The notes: generated by a model from the sequence alone, not told the origin. A stretch of 38,954 bases of DNA from Vulcanimicrobiota bacterium (GCA_003136355.1 PLED01000033.1:1-38954); one strand, 5' to 3'. Shown: positions 17,723 through 25,368, counted from the stretch's first letter. Numbers and translations: made by a program.

Positions 17723-18482
17723 GTATCTCCGTATCGTAATCGAGCCTGCGAAGCACGTCCGTAAGGGTCGCGCGTTCTATGTGCAGTGCTAGCGATAAAC
17801 TGTTCGCGAGCGTCTTGCGGCGGTACGCGAACGCTCCGCGCACGACCTGCCAGAAACGCGCTTCGTCGGTAACGGTAACCGCGGGCTGATCGCGGCGCCG
17901 CAAAACGACGATCGACGAATCCACTTTCGGCTGCGGATAAAATGCGCGCGGCGACAGCGTGAATGCGCGCTCGACGGTCATCGCATACTGTACCGCGACC
18001 GAAAGGCTGCCGTACGCGCGCGTGCCGGGCTTGGCGCGCAAGCGATCGACGACGTCTTTCTGCATCATGACGACGATGGTTTGCGGGCCGTCTTCCATTT
18101 CGACGAAGCGCAAGATCAACGGCGTCGCGATGTTGTAAGGAAGATTTCCGGTGACGGTCCAAGGCTGGCCCGCCGCGAAACCGGTGTAATCGAAGGCGAG
18201 CGCATCGCCTTGCACGAGCGTCGCGCCCGCCAGATCGTCGCGCGAGCGCATGACGCGCAGCATGTTTTCGTCGAGTTCGATGGCCGTCACGTTCGCGCGC
18301 GCTTCGACGAGCGCGTGCGTCAGAGTGCCGGTTCCAGGTCCAATCTCGAGCACGCGTTCTTGGCCGGAGCCGGCGGCGAGCTGCGCGATGCGCGCCGCTG
18401 CGCCCGAATCGACGAGAAAATTTTGGCCAAGGCGTTTCTTTGGGCGGTACCCGAAACGCTGCAGCAGCTCCCGCGGGTGCAT
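17661..18482 (-). CDS. rsmA: 16S rRNA (adenine(1518)-N6/adenine(1519)-N6)-dimethyltransferase
   Basis: RsmA/KsgA dimethylates two adenines in the 3' hairpin of 16S rRNA late in 30S assembly. 273 residues from ATG 18482, where MHPRELLQRFGYRPKKRLGQNFLVD gives the usual N-terminus. SAM-binding motif EIGPGTGTLTHAL, acidic EL at the next strand, catalytic NLPYNIATP, and the FYPQPKVDS block are all present. It lies 14 bases after the 3D-domain gene on the same strand, matching the yabE-rnmV-ksgA order of Bacillus but without rnmV. Confidence 0.96.
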   Translation of the reverse strand: MHPRELLQRFGYRPKKRLGQNFLVDSGAAARIAQLAAGSGQERVLEIGPGTGTLTHALVEARANVTAIELDENMLRVMRSRDDLAGATLVQGDALAFDYTGFAAGQPWTVTGNLPYNIATPLILRFVEMEDGPQTIVVMMQKDVVDRLRAKPGTRAYGSLSVAVQYAMTVERAFTLSPRAFYPQPKVDSSIVVLRRRDQPAVTVTDEARFWQVVRGAFAYRRKTLANSLSLALHIERATLTDVLRRLDYDTEIRGEQLAIVDFARIADALPAC

Positions 18483-18496
18483 GGGAGCCGCTTCAA

Positions 18497-19555
18497 CTAT
18501 CGCAGCGTGTAAACTTTTATCGGCCGGCGGCCGAACTGAATCGCATCGCTGTAGGAGTTGAACCCGAGGTCGATGCGGTTGCCGATAATCGCACCGCCCG
18601 TATCTCCCGCAATCGCGAATCCGTAACCCGGGATGAAGAGCTTCGTGCCCAGCGGGATGACCCGCGGATCGACGGCCACGATTCCACGGCCGGCACGGTA
18701 GCCCGTGGCGGTGTAGCCGCTGCAGCCGGCGCACGACGCGGTATAAGCCGTTGCGATCATGTCCATCGCGTTGGCCGCGATGTACGCGGTTTTCTGCAAC
18801 CCGCGCTGCGCGAAGTCGGCGAAAGCGGCGTAAGTCCCGACGCCCTCGGCGATGATCCGGACGCGCGGCTTGCGCAGAACGTGCGAGGCCAAGACGCGTT
18901 TGCTCAATTTACCGTCGGTGCTGATGAAGCTGAGAATCGCCAGTTGTTCGCCTTCGCGCCCCGCGGAAACGACTTTCGTTTTTCCGGGCGCCAGTGCGAA
19001 GTCGATGCCGTGAACGATCTTCGGCGCGATGCGGATCCTTTGCGCGGAAAGCCATTTTGCGATATGCGTCACGCGGATCGTTTCGCCCGCGGCGATCGGA
19101 TCGGCCAGCGACGGCGAGACTTTATCGTAGGTCCCTAGGCGAATGCCGCGCTCTTCGAGCAGCGCGCCGACGTCGGCGGCGTTGGTCGCGATCGCTCTGC
19201 GATCGCTGCCGTTGGCCAGCGTTACCGGAACCGAAGCTGAGTAGTCGATCTGCATGCCCGGCGAGATCGCGGTGCCGGCCGAAGGATGCACGTAGTCGCC
19301 GGACCCCACGGTGATGCCGCGTTCTTTGAGGAAATCGCCGACGGTCCGTGCCGACGTCACTTGCACGGTCTGCGTCTGCTGCGATTCAAAGACGACGGAT
19401 TGCTGGGAGCCGGTGGTTTCTGCGGCTGCGGCCAGGACCGAGGCGGGGTGCGTGAGATAGCCTGCGGTCACGAGGCTCAAGGTAAGGGCGCCTGCGGCAA
19501 TTAGCTCGCACGTGCGCCGGGGACTGCGTCCTATCAACCCAATTCCTTTCTGCAA
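18497..19555 (-). CDS. DUF348/G5/3D-domain exported protein (YabE-like, cell-wall)
   Basis: 352 residues from a TTG start followed by a signal peptide or anchor (residues about 15-45). Two DUF348-like units are seen (QTVQVTSARTVGDFLKERGITV and RRAIATNAADVGALLEERGIRL), then a G5-like region (residues about 190-240). The C-terminal 3D domain holds three aspartates: ATAYTAS, GIVAVDPRVIPLGTKLFIPGYG, AGDTGGAI and RIDLGF. 3D domains resemble the catalytic core of lytic transglycosylases such as MltA, so it probably cuts or binds peptidoglycan. The architecture and the adjacency to rsmA recall Bacillus YabE. A long structured leader precedes it. Confidence 0.88.
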   Translation of the reverse strand: MQKGIGLIGRSPRRTCELIAAGALTLSLVTAGYLTHPASVLAAAAETTGSQQSVVFESQQTQTVQVTSARTVGDFLKERGITVGSGDYVHPSAGTAISPGMQIDYSASVPVTLANGSDRRAIATNAADVGALLEERGIRLGTYDKVSPSLADPIAAGETIRVTHIAKWLSAQRIRIAPKIVHGIDFALAPGKTKVVSAGREGEQLAILSFISTDGKLSKRVLASHVLRKPRVRIIAEGVGTYAAFADFAQRGLQKTAYIAANAMDMIATAYTASCAGCSGYTATGYRAGRGIVAVDPRVIPLGTKLFIPGYGFAIAGDTGGAIIGNRIDLGFNSYSDAIQFGRRPIKVYTLR

Positions 19556-19697
19556 CGAGCCACGGCGGGGCTAAAGGCGGCTTACAAGCTGCCCTTCAAG
19601 CGGCTGAGGCTCGAGGGTCGGTCTCGGCTGACGGATCCAGGATCGGACACGCCATAACTTCGAGAGTGCCGGAGCCTCGGAAGGCGCCCGGCAGTTC
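19556..19697 (-). promoter_or_regulatory. Structured 5' leader of the 3D-domain gene, weak candidate for a c-di-AMP (ydaO-type) riboswitch
   Basis: About 140 bases lie between a predicted minus-strand start site and the TTG. The transcript would begin with CCCGG and CCGGG arms forming a hairpin, and further on carries CCGATCC and then ATCCGTCAGC followed by ACCCTCGAGCC. The latter resembles the 3' core of ydaO riboswitches (CCGAACCCGUCAGC then AACC-CG-AGGC), which often control cell-wall hydrolase genes of this class. The 5' core (GGGGAACC/GGGGUGAA) is not convincingly present, so this is only a suggestion. Confidence 0.25.
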
Positions 19698-19703
19698 CCG
19701 GGC

Positions 19704-19712
19704 ACTATACCA
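19704..19712 (-). promoter_or_regulatory. Extended -10 promoter of the 3D-domain gene
   Basis: On the minus strand TGGTATAGT is an extended -10 element (TGN followed by TATAGT, plus-strand coordinates 19704-19712). No good -35 hexamer lies 16-18 bases upstream, which fits an extended -10 promoter. The predicted start is near 19697, giving a leader of about 140 bases before the TTG at 19555. The divergent glycosyltransferase gene starts about 94 bases away. Confidence 0.4.
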
Positions 19713-19805
19713 CGTCTTTGTGAAAGACGGCCTATGCCAAAAGTCGTATCCGAAACAGGAGACTCCTCTTTTAACTGAAGGCGCCGCCGAGCGTTCCATG
19801 AATAG

Positions 19806-20957
19806 ATGACGCTCCCCATGAGAATCGGCTTTTTTACCGAGGTTTACCGGCCTATCATCAACGGGGTCGTGGCCTCTGTAGACGGCTTGGCCGGGGGCCT
19901 GCGCGCGCTCGGTCACGAGGTGCAGTGCTTCGCGCCGCACATCCCGGGTTCCGACGACGGAGACGGCTCGCTGCGCATGCCGTCGCTGCCGCTTCCAACT
20001 TCGACGCCGTACCGTTTGACGGTACCGCTCGTGAGCCGCCGCAACCGCCGCGGGATTATCAATAACCTGGACGTGCTGCACGCGCATTCGCCGTTCGTCA
20101 CCGGCTGGATGAGCGTGCGCTACGCGCGCCGGCTGCGCGTGCCGCTCGTTTACACCTATCACACGCGCCTGGAAGAGTACGTGCACTATCTTCCGTTCGA
20201 TCCGAAAGCCACGCGCTACGCCGCTTCGACGCTAACGCGCAGTTTCGCGAATCTTGCCGACGCCGTGATCGTGCCGACCCCGGCGATGCGCCGCCGCTTG
20301 GCTGAAATCGGCGTAACCGCGCACATCGAAGTCGTGCCCAGCGGGATCGATTTAGCGCATTTCGGATCGGGAAAAATGCGCGCGGATCTGCGCCGCGCAC
20401 TCGGCACAGGAGATGGCGAGAAACTGCTGCTTTTCGTCGGGCGGTTAGGACGCGAAAAGAACGTCGAACTGCTATTGGAAGCGCTCACGCTGACGCAAGT
20501 GCCCGCGCGGCTGGCAATTGCCGGGGATGGTCCGGAACGCGAAGCGCTCGAGTTGCGCGCGGCCGAACTCGGCGTGCACGATCGCGTCCGGTTTTTGGGA
20601 TCGCTCGAGCGTTCCGAACTGCCCGATTATTATGCCAGCGCAGACGCCTTCGTTTTCCCGAGCGTCAGCGAGACTCAAGGCCTCGTCCTGGTCGAAGCGA
20701 TGGCGGCCGGCTCGGCCGTGATCGCTGCCGACGCCGCGGTTGTTCGGGACGTGTTGGCCGGGGAAGGCCGCCTCGTCGCCCTTTCGGCGCGGGCCTTTGC
20801 CTCCGAAATTGACGCTCTTCCGGAGACCCAAGATCCGGCCGAGTCGGCGCGCAGCCGCGCGGCCGCGGCGAGGTTCGGAATAGACAGCCAGGCCCGGCGG
20901 GTGGCGGGGCTTTATGAGGCGCTGCGGGCCCGCGAGGTGCAGGCCGCCGTCCCTTGA
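19806..20957 (+). CDS. Glycosyltransferase, GT4 family (PimB/lipid glycosyltransferase-like)
   Basis: 383 residues. MRIGFFTEVYRPIINGVVASV is the classical N-terminus of GT4 enzymes acting on lipids (phosphatidylinositol mannosyltransferases, diacylglycerol glucosyltransferases); YHTRLEEYVHYLP is a further block of that group. Donor domain: VPSGIDLAHF, LLFVGRLGREKN, AIAGDGPERE and FVFPSVSETQGLVLVEAMAAG with the EX7E-like Glu pair. The start may be ATG 19806 or ATG 19818; neither has a clear ribosome site. The likely role is synthesis of a glycolipid of the envelope. An SOS promoter begins just upstream of its stop. Confidence 0.88.
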   Translation: MTLPMRIGFFTEVYRPIINGVVASVDGLAGGLRALGHEVQCFAPHIPGSDDGDGSLRMPSLPLPTSTPYRLTVPLVSRRNRRGIINNLDVLHAHSPFVTGWMSVRYARRLRVPLVYTYHTRLEEYVHYLPFDPKATRYAASTLTRSFANLADAVIVPTPAMRRRLAEIGVTAHIEVVPSGIDLAHFGSGKMRADLRRALGTGDGEKLLLFVGRLGREKNVELLLEALTLTQVPARLAIAGDGPEREALELRAAELGVHDRVRFLGSLERSELPDYYASADAFVFPSVSETQGLVLVEAMAAGSAVIAADAAVVRDVLAGEGRLVALSARAFASEIDALPETQDPAESARSRAAAARFGIDSQARRVAGLYEALRAREVQAAVP

Positions 20958-20982
20958 CTCGAACATACGTTCGGGGTACGAT
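20954..20982 (+). promoter_or_regulatory. SOS promoter: sigma-70 hexamers with a LexA box in the spacer
   Basis: TTGACT (20954-20959) and TACGAT (20977-20982) are separated by exactly 17 bases. Within the spacer, bases 20960-20973 read CGAACATACGTTCG, a full match to the Bacillus/actinobacterial SOS box CGAACRNRYGTTCG, with perfect 5-base arms. LexA bound there would cover the promoter. The expected start, 6-8 bases after the -10, falls on or beside the ATG at 20989, so the mRNA is probably leaderless. The -35 overlaps the stop of the upstream glycosyltransferase gene. lexA and recA are not in the window. Confidence 0.8.
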
Positions 20983-20988
20983 GGTAGC

Positions 20989-21402
20989 ATGAAAGCGGTA
21001 AATGCGTCCGTCGGGTATGCGGCGGATGACGCGGGAAACGGCGTTGCTTACGTGCGCATGAATCTACGCGAAGGCAGCCCGCGGGTGTTGCGGGTCCCCT
21101 TCAGAGTGCAGCGTCAGCCGGCACTATCAGGCCGCGAGGTCGGGTATGCCGCGCTGACGGCAGTCTGCGCCGCCGCGCGGCGCCGGGCAATAGACAGCGT
21201 GCGTTTTGCGATCGACGATCGGAGCTTAATCGACGACTTGCGCCGGCACGAAGCCGTCCCGCCTCCGCTCGCAATGCCCTACGTGCGGCTGGGCTGCGCG
21301 CTCAACCAATTCCGGAGGTATGAAATCGCCGATTTGCCGCCGGGCGACGCTGATCTCAGCGCCCGCGCCCGGTCGGAAGCGGCGCTGCACGTAGCGGCGT
21401 AA
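20989..21402 (+). CDS. SOS-regulated RNase H-like fold protein (probably degenerate active site)
   Basis: 137 residues from ATG 20989, fixed by the promoter just upstream. The pattern is that of RNase HI/RVT_3 domains: a first strand KAVNASVGYAADDAGNGVAYV, an E-containing helix GREVGYAALTAVCAAARRRAI, strand VRFAIDDRSLIDDL, and an ending GDADLSARARSEAAL that resembles the final N-X2-AD-X-LA motif. On this alignment the first catalytic Asp (normally in D-G-S/A) is Asn4, while the Glu, the second Asp and the last Asp are kept. Catalysis is therefore doubtful, and it may bind RNA-DNA or structured nucleic acid. It forms an operon with mpg 3 bases downstream. The fold is inferred by eye. Confidence 0.5.
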   Translation: MKAVNASVGYAADDAGNGVAYVRMNLREGSPRVLRVPFRVQRQPALSGREVGYAALTAVCAAARRRAIDSVRFAIDDRSLIDDLRRHEAVPPPLAMPYVRLGCALNQFRRYEIADLPPGDADLSARARSEAALHVAA

Positions 21403-21405
21403 ACC

Positions 21406-22005
21406 GTGGCGCGCTTGCGCCGTTTACGCGCGGCCGAACTCCCGGCGGGCACGATCGATCTGGCGAAAGCTTTGATCGGATGCGTGCTGGTCCGCGAATC
21501 TCCGCACGGCCGCTGTGCCGGACGAATCGTCGAGACGGAAGCTTATGTGATCGGCGATCCGGCCTCGCACGCTTATCGCGGAAAAAGCCGGCGTAATGCC
21601 TCCATGTTTCTAGCTCCCCATCGAGCCTACGTCTATAAGATTTACGGAACGTCGTTTTGCGTCAACGTCACGAGCGAGCGCGAAAACGAAGGTGCCGCCG
21701 TCTTGGTGCGCGCGCTCGAACCGCTCGAAGGACTCGAGCTTATGGAAGGGCGCCGCAGAACCGCGCGCCCGAACGATCTCTGCCGCGGGCCCGGCCGCTT
21801 ATGCCAGGCTTTGGCGATCGATTGCGAGCTCGACGGCGTCGATCTTTTGCGCAGCCGGACGCTTTGGATCGCCGCGACTTCGAGTGATCCGCGGCGGATT
21901 GGGACCAGCCGAAGGATCGGAATCAGTAAAGCCTCGCGGCGCAGGTTGCGCTTTTTCGAGCGCGGCAGCCGATTTGTCTCGGGGCCCAAACACTTGTCGT
22001 CCTGA
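21406..22005 (+). CDS. mpg: 3-methyladenine DNA glycosylase (AAG/MPG family)
   Basis: Base-excision repair enzyme removing alkylated purines and hypoxanthine from DNA. 199 residues, GTG start three bases after the RNase H-like gene. AAG landmarks: LPAGTIDLAKALIGCVLVRE, the catalytic Glu in GRIVETEAY, DPASHAYRGKSRRNASMF, the intercalating-loop region YVYKIYGTSFCVNV, and CRGPGRLCQALAID. Transcription is probably from the SOS promoter at 20954, which would make it DNA-damage inducible. The rho promoter overlaps its 3' end. Confidence 0.93.
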   Translation: MARLRRLRAAELPAGTIDLAKALIGCVLVRESPHGRCAGRIVETEAYVIGDPASHAYRGKSRRNASMFLAPHRAYVYKIYGTSFCVNVTSERENEGAAVLVRALEPLEGLELMEGRRRTARPNDLCRGPGRLCQALAIDCELDGVDLLRSRTLWIAATSSDPRRIGTSRRIGISKASRRRLRFFERGSRFVSGPKHLSS

Positions 22006-22022
22006 CCGCCCTGTGCTATAGT
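21994..22022 (+). promoter_or_regulatory. Sigma-70-type promoter of rho
   Basis: TTGTCG (21994-21999) and TATAGT (22017-22022) are separated by exactly 17 bases. The -35 lies within the last codons of mpg. The predicted start near 22029 leaves a leader of about 88 bases before the rho ATG. Confidence 0.6.
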
Positions 22023-22028
22023 TTGGGC

Positions 22029-22116
22029 GTCGCGACGTGCGGTTAAACCTCCGCGGCGCATACGTTTCCCCCGCTCACGCCCTACGAGTCCGGCAGCCTC
22101 GCCCGATCGTTTGGTT
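22029..22116 (+). promoter_or_regulatory. C-rich rho leader, possible Rho-utilisation site for autoregulation
   Basis: Between the predicted start and the rho ATG, bases 22061-22110 hold 23 C and 11 G with little obvious pairing; this C-over-G bias is typical of rut sites. A small palindrome CGTCGCGACG opens the leader. In E. coli, rho is autoregulated by Rho-dependent attenuation in its leader; the same is inferred here but not shown. Confidence 0.35.
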
Positions 22117-23598
22117 ATGCGGCGTGCGCGACTCTACGAGAGAGAAAATCCACTGCAATTCGAACATCGTCCCAACAATGACGGCCGCCCTGGTGGCGGA
22201 AACCGCCGCCGCCGCTCACGACGCCACCGGCAGTTTGGCAACAACCCCGCGCCTCACTTCGCCGAACATTTCCCGGCAGTCGCCGAGCAGGCGCTTCCGC
22301 AGCTGCTCACGGTCGAAGAACTTTCGGAGAAATCCAAAGCCGACCTGAACACCCTCGCCAAAGAATTCGAGATCGAGTCGCCGCTCAAGCTTAAAAAAGA
22401 AGAGCTGATCCCGAAGATCATGGAGATTCAAGCCCAGCGCACCGGACTCGAAGCCGCCAACGGCGTGCTGGACATCTTGCCGGAAGGCTACGGATTTTTG
22501 CGGCGTGACGGCTACGTGATCGGTCCCGAAGACGTCTACGTCAGCCAGACGCAGATCCGGCGTTTCGAACTCCGCCGCGGCGACCTGGTCGACGGACAAG
22601 TACGCCGTCCAAAAGAGGGCGAAAAATATTTCGGTCTGATCCGCGTCGACCGCATCAACGGTCTGCTGCCCGATGAAATTCGCGGCCGCCGCCTCTATGA
22701 AAAAGGCACGCCGATTTACCCGAACGAGCGGTTCCGGCTGGAAGTGCGCTCGACGCAACTCTCCACGCGCGTCATCGATCTGTTCTGTCCGATCGGCAAA
22801 GGCCAACGCGCGCTCATCGTTTCGCCGCCTAAGGCCGGTAAGACGACGCTGCTCAAAAACATCGCCAACTCCATTTCGATCAACCATCCCGAGGCGCACA
22901 TCATCGCGCTGCTCGTCGACGAGCGTCCTGAAGAAGTCACGGATATGCAGCGGACGATCGACGGTGAAGTCGTCGCATCGACCTTTGATGAGCATCCCGA
23001 AAATCACACCGCCGTGGCCGAACTCACGATGGAGCGCGCCAAGCGTCTGGTCGAGATCGGCAAAGACGTCGTGATCTTGCTCGACTCGATCACGCGGCTC
23101 GCGCGCGCCTGGAACCAAGTTATTCCGACGTCGGGACGCACACTTTCGGGCGGTCTCGACACCGCGTCCCTCCACAAACCAAAACGCTTCTTCGGCGCCG
23201 CGCGCAAAATCGAAGAGGGCGGCTCGCTCACGATCATCGCTACGGCGCTGGTCGAGACGGGCTCCAAAATGGACGACGTCATCTTCGAAGAGTTCAAAGG
23301 CACCGGCAACATGGAACTCAACCTAACGCGCAAACTCGCGGAGTCGCGAATTTTTCCGGCGATCGACATCAAACGCTCGGGCACGCGTCACGAAGAGCTG
23401 CTGCTCAGCGAAGACGAGATGCGCAAGATTTGGATGCTGCGTCGCGCCACGAGTGTGCTCAACAGCGGCGACATCACCGAGATCATCCTCGACAAGATGG
23501 CGCAGACGCGCACGAACGACGAGTTCTTGCAATCCGTCACCAAAGAAGCGCTCTCGCTGTCGCGCGGATATAACGAAGAGGGCAACGGCAAGTACTGA
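22117..23598 (+). CDS. rho: Transcription termination factor Rho
   Basis: Hexameric RNA helicase that ends transcription. 493 residues from ATG 22117 (a TTG two codons earlier is possible). Residues 1-62 are an Arg/Asn/Gly-rich extension not found in E. coli Rho. Then comes the Rho_N helical domain ([21 protein letters not shown]), the OB-fold RNA-binding domain ([15 protein letters not shown], about 116-130), Walker A ([13 protein letters not shown], about 236-248), Walker B ([16 protein letters not shown]), the Q- and R-loop segments ([15 protein letters not shown]) and [13 protein letters not shown]. All catalytic parts are intact. It has its own promoter and is followed by an intrinsic terminator. 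Confidence 0.98.
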   Translation: MRRARLYERENPLQFEHRPNNDGRPGGGNRRRRSRRHRQFGNNPAPHFAEHFPAVAEQALPQLLTVEELSEKSKADLNTLAKEFEIESPLKLKKEELIPKIMEIQAQRTGLEAANGVLDILPEGYGFLRRDGYVIGPEDVYVSQTQIRRFELRRGDLVDGQVRRPKEGEKYFGLIRVDRINGLLPDEIRGRRLYEKGTPIYPNERFRLEVRSTQLSTRVIDLFCPIGKGQRALIVSPPKAGKTTLLKNIANSISINHPEAHIIALLVDERPEEVTDMQRTIDGEVVASTFDEHPENHTAVAELTMERAKRLVEIGKDVVILLDSITRLARAWNQVIPTSGRTLSGGLDTASLHKPKRFFGAARKIEEGGSLTIIATALVETGSKMDDVIFEEFKGTGNMELNLTRKLAESRIFPAIDIKRSGTRHEELLLSEDEMRKIWMLRRATSVLNSGDITEIILDKMAQTRTNDEFLQSVTKEALSLSRGYNEEGNGKY

Positions 23599-23622
23599 CT
23601 CAGCACGGCTTCGCTCGGCATG

Positions 23623-23744
23623 TCCGGCGAAGACACTCAAAAGCCGCCCTCCATGGCGGCTTTTTGTTTGGGCGCTTTTTCGAGAAAACAAAGTTTTGAA
23701 ATCGGCCTCCGGCCGAGCTCGAAAAAGTCGCACACTTCGCCGGA
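23623..23744 (-). repeat. Structured palindromic element, copy A (rho-rluB intergenic)
   Basis: Read on the minus strand: outer arm TCCGGCGAAG (23744-23735); a 10-bp stem CTTTTTCGAG with CTCGAAAAAG (23718-23727 with 23675-23684) enclosing a GC hairpin TCGGCC/GGCCGA with a 3-base loop, a linker TTTC and a hairpin AAAAC/GTTTT with loop TTT; then a 10-bp hairpin with loop ATGGAG (the rho terminator on the other strand); and the closing outer arm CTTCGCCGGA (23632-23623). All arms are perfect. Copy B at 29826-29987 has the same layout, linkers and loops with mostly different but complementary arms. It could be a structured RNA, a cruciform, or a palindromic repeat with terminator activity. No protein is encoded. 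Confidence 0.7.
23639..23666 (+). terminator. Intrinsic terminator after rho
   Basis: Arms AAAAGCCGCC (23639-23648) and GGCGGCTTTT (23655-23664) form a perfect 10-bp stem around the loop CTCCAT, followed by another T. It begins 40 bases after the rho stop. Read on the minus strand it is also one branch of the palindromic element described separately (loop ATGGAG). Confidence 0.85.
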
Positions 23745-23791
23745 AAATGTCCCCGCCGGGTGCCCGGGGCGCTGATCTAAAATAACGCAAT

Positions 23792-24502
23792 ATGCGGCTG
23801 CAAAAATACTTGGCGCACGCCGGCGTCGCGTCGCGGCGCGCGGCCGAGGAACTGATCGTTGCCGGTAAGGTTCGCGTCAACGGCAAGATCGTGCGCGAGC
23901 TTGGGACAAGCGTCGACGAAGACGCCAGCGTAAAAGTTGACGGCAAGAACGTCGCACTTCCGAAGACGCATACCTACATCGTTTTGAACAAGCCGTTCGG
24001 CGTCGTGACGACGATGCGCGATCCCGAAGGACGCCGCACCGTCAGCGAGCTGCTGCCCAAAGGTTTGCCGCGTGTCGTACCCGTCGGGCGCCTCGATTAC
24101 GACACGGCCGGCGTGTTGCTGCTGACGAACGACGGCGAATTGGCGCACGTGCTGACGCACCCGCGTTTCGGCGTGGAAAAAACATACCGCGCCGTCGTGA
24201 AAGGACAGCTCTCGAAGGACGAGATCGAGCGGCTGCAGCGCGGAATGCGGCTGGAAGATTTCCGCGCGTCGGGCGCGCGCGTGAAGGTGGTCGCATCGCC
24301 GGCCGACCGCACCGTGTTGGATATTACGATCCACGAAGGACGCAACCGCCAAGTCCGCCGCATGCTCGAGGCGGTCGGCCATCCGGTGCGCGAGTTGCGC
24401 CGGTTGCAGTTCGGACCGATCGCGTTGGGAACGCTTCCGGCTGGGCGCAGCCGCCCCGCGACCGCGCGGGAACTCGCGCGTTTGCGCGAACTGCTCCGGT
24501 AG
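23792..24502 (+). CDS. rRNA pseudouridine synthase, RsuA/RluB family
   Basis: 236 residues. The N-terminal S4 RNA-binding domain ([22 protein letters not shown], residues 1-60) is followed by the synthase domain with NKPFGVVTT, the catalytic-Asp motif [17 protein letters not shown] (Asp about 103), KTYRAVVKG and the C-terminal [19 protein letters not shown]. This is the RsuA/RluB/E/F layout; RluB-type modification of 23S rRNA in the peptidyl-transferase region is the commonest role for single-copy genes like this. A TAAAAT at 23777-23782 could be a -10, giving a nearly leaderless mRNA, but no -35 is evident. Confidence 0.9.
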   Translation: MRLQKYLAHAGVASRRAAEELIVAGKVRVNGKIVRELGTSVDEDASVKVDGKNVALPKTHTYIVLNKPFGVVTTMRDPEGRRTVSELLPKGLPRVVPVGRLDYDTAGVLLLTNDGELAHVLTHPRFGVEKTYRAVVKGQLSKDEIERLQRGMRLEDFRASGARVKVVASPADRTVLDITIHEGRNRQVRRMLEAVGHPVRELRRLQFGPIALGTLPAGRSRPATARELARLRELLR

Positions 24503-24504
24503 CC

Positions 24505-25368
24505 ATGGACAGGCTTGCGGCTCTTCCGAATACGTACAAACTCGTGCGGCGCGACGCGCGCGCCGGCCGGACCATCGTGCAGCTCCCTAATGGCGCGAGC
24601 TTCGGCGGCGAGGTGCTGGCGATCTGCGCGGGCCCGTGCAGTGTCGAGTCGCGGGAGCAGATCGAGGCGACCGCGCAAGCGGTCGCCGCAAGCGGTGCGA
24701 ACGTGCTGCGCGGCGGCGCGTACAAGCCACGCACGTCGCCTTACGCCTTTCAGGGTTTGGGCGCGGAGGGTCTGAAGTTGCTGCGCGATGCGGCCGACCG
24801 CTTCGGCATGTCGGTCGTGACCGAGGTGCTCGATCCGCGCGACGTCGAGTTGGTCGCCAAACATGCCGACATGCTGCAAATCGGGACGCGGAACATGCAG
24901 AACTTCACGCTTTTGCGCGAAGTCGGAGATGCCCGTAAGCCCGTACTCCTGAAGCGCGGTCTCTCGGCGACGATAGAAGAATGGCTGCTGGCCGCCGAAT
25001 ATTTGCTCGTCGCCGGCAACGCCGAGGTCGTACTGTGCGAACGCGGCGTTCGCTCGTTCGATTCGGCGACGCGCAATCTCTTGGACTTGGCAGCCGTCCC
25101 GCTCGTCCACTCGCTTTCACATCTGCCGGTCATCGTCGATCCGTCGCATGGCACGGGCTTGGCCAAGCTGGTCGCGCCGATGGCCGCCGCCGGGCTGGCT
25201 GCCGGGGCCGATGGCTTGTTGGTCGAGGTGCATCCCGATCCGCCGGCCGCAGCGTCGGATGGTCCGCAGTCGCTCACGTTCGAACAGTTCGAAACGTTGA
25301 TGGGAAGGCTGCATGCCGTCGCCGCCGCGGCGGGGCGGCAGCTGCCGTCCGCCACGTTAGCCGCTTGA
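24505..25368 (+). CDS. aroF: 3-deoxy-7-phosphoheptulonate synthase (DAHP synthase, AroA I-beta/KDO8P-like type)
   Basis: First enzyme of the shikimate pathway: phosphoenolpyruvate plus erythrose-4-phosphate to DAHP. 287 residues, a TIM barrel with [60 protein letters not shown] and DPSHGTG, the metal- and PEP-binding set of the Bacillus/Thermotoga type. The regulatory ferredoxin-like (ACT-like) domain that precedes the barrel in Thermotoga is not present; only about 30 residues come before the barrel, so feedback control may be absent or external. It follows the pseudouridine synthase by 2 bases, probably in one operon. Confidence 0.93.
   Translation: MDRLAALPNTYKLVRRDARAGRTIVQLPNGASFGGEVLAICAGPCSVESREQIEATAQAVAASGANVLRGGAYKPRTSPYAFQGLGAEGLKLLRDAADRFGMSVVTEVLDPRDVELVAKHADMLQIGTRNMQNFTLLREVGDARKPVLLKRGLSATIEEWLLAAEYLLVAGNAEVVLCERGVRSFDSATRNLLDLAAVPLVHSLSHLPVIVDPSHGTGLAKLVAPMAAAGLAAGADGLLVEVHPDPPAAASDGPQSLTFEQFETLMGRLHAVAAAAGRQLPSATLAA

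Noticed and set aside
22021-22030. GTTTGGGCG next to the rho -10, the same nine bases as near both palindromic elements (23666 and 29822)
   Set aside because: No surrounding inverted repeat, hairpin with ATGGAS loop, or AAAAC/GTTTT hairpin follows; treated as chance similarity.
22216-23175. Minus-strand open frame of 319 codons opposite rho
   Set aside because: Antisense shadow of a highly conserved gene; the translation is rich in Arg, Asp and Phe without domain features.
23751-23770. GC-rich palindromic stretch before the pseudouridine synthase gene as a terminator or operator
   Set aside because: CCCCG and CGGGG can pair, but there is no T-tract, the loop is itself able to pair in several ways, and it may simply be the flank of palindromic copy A.
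25277-25293. Second SOS-box-like sequence (TTCGAACAGTTCGAA)
   Set aside because: The half sites are separated by one base instead of four and lie inside the DAHP synthase coding region; not a LexA site.
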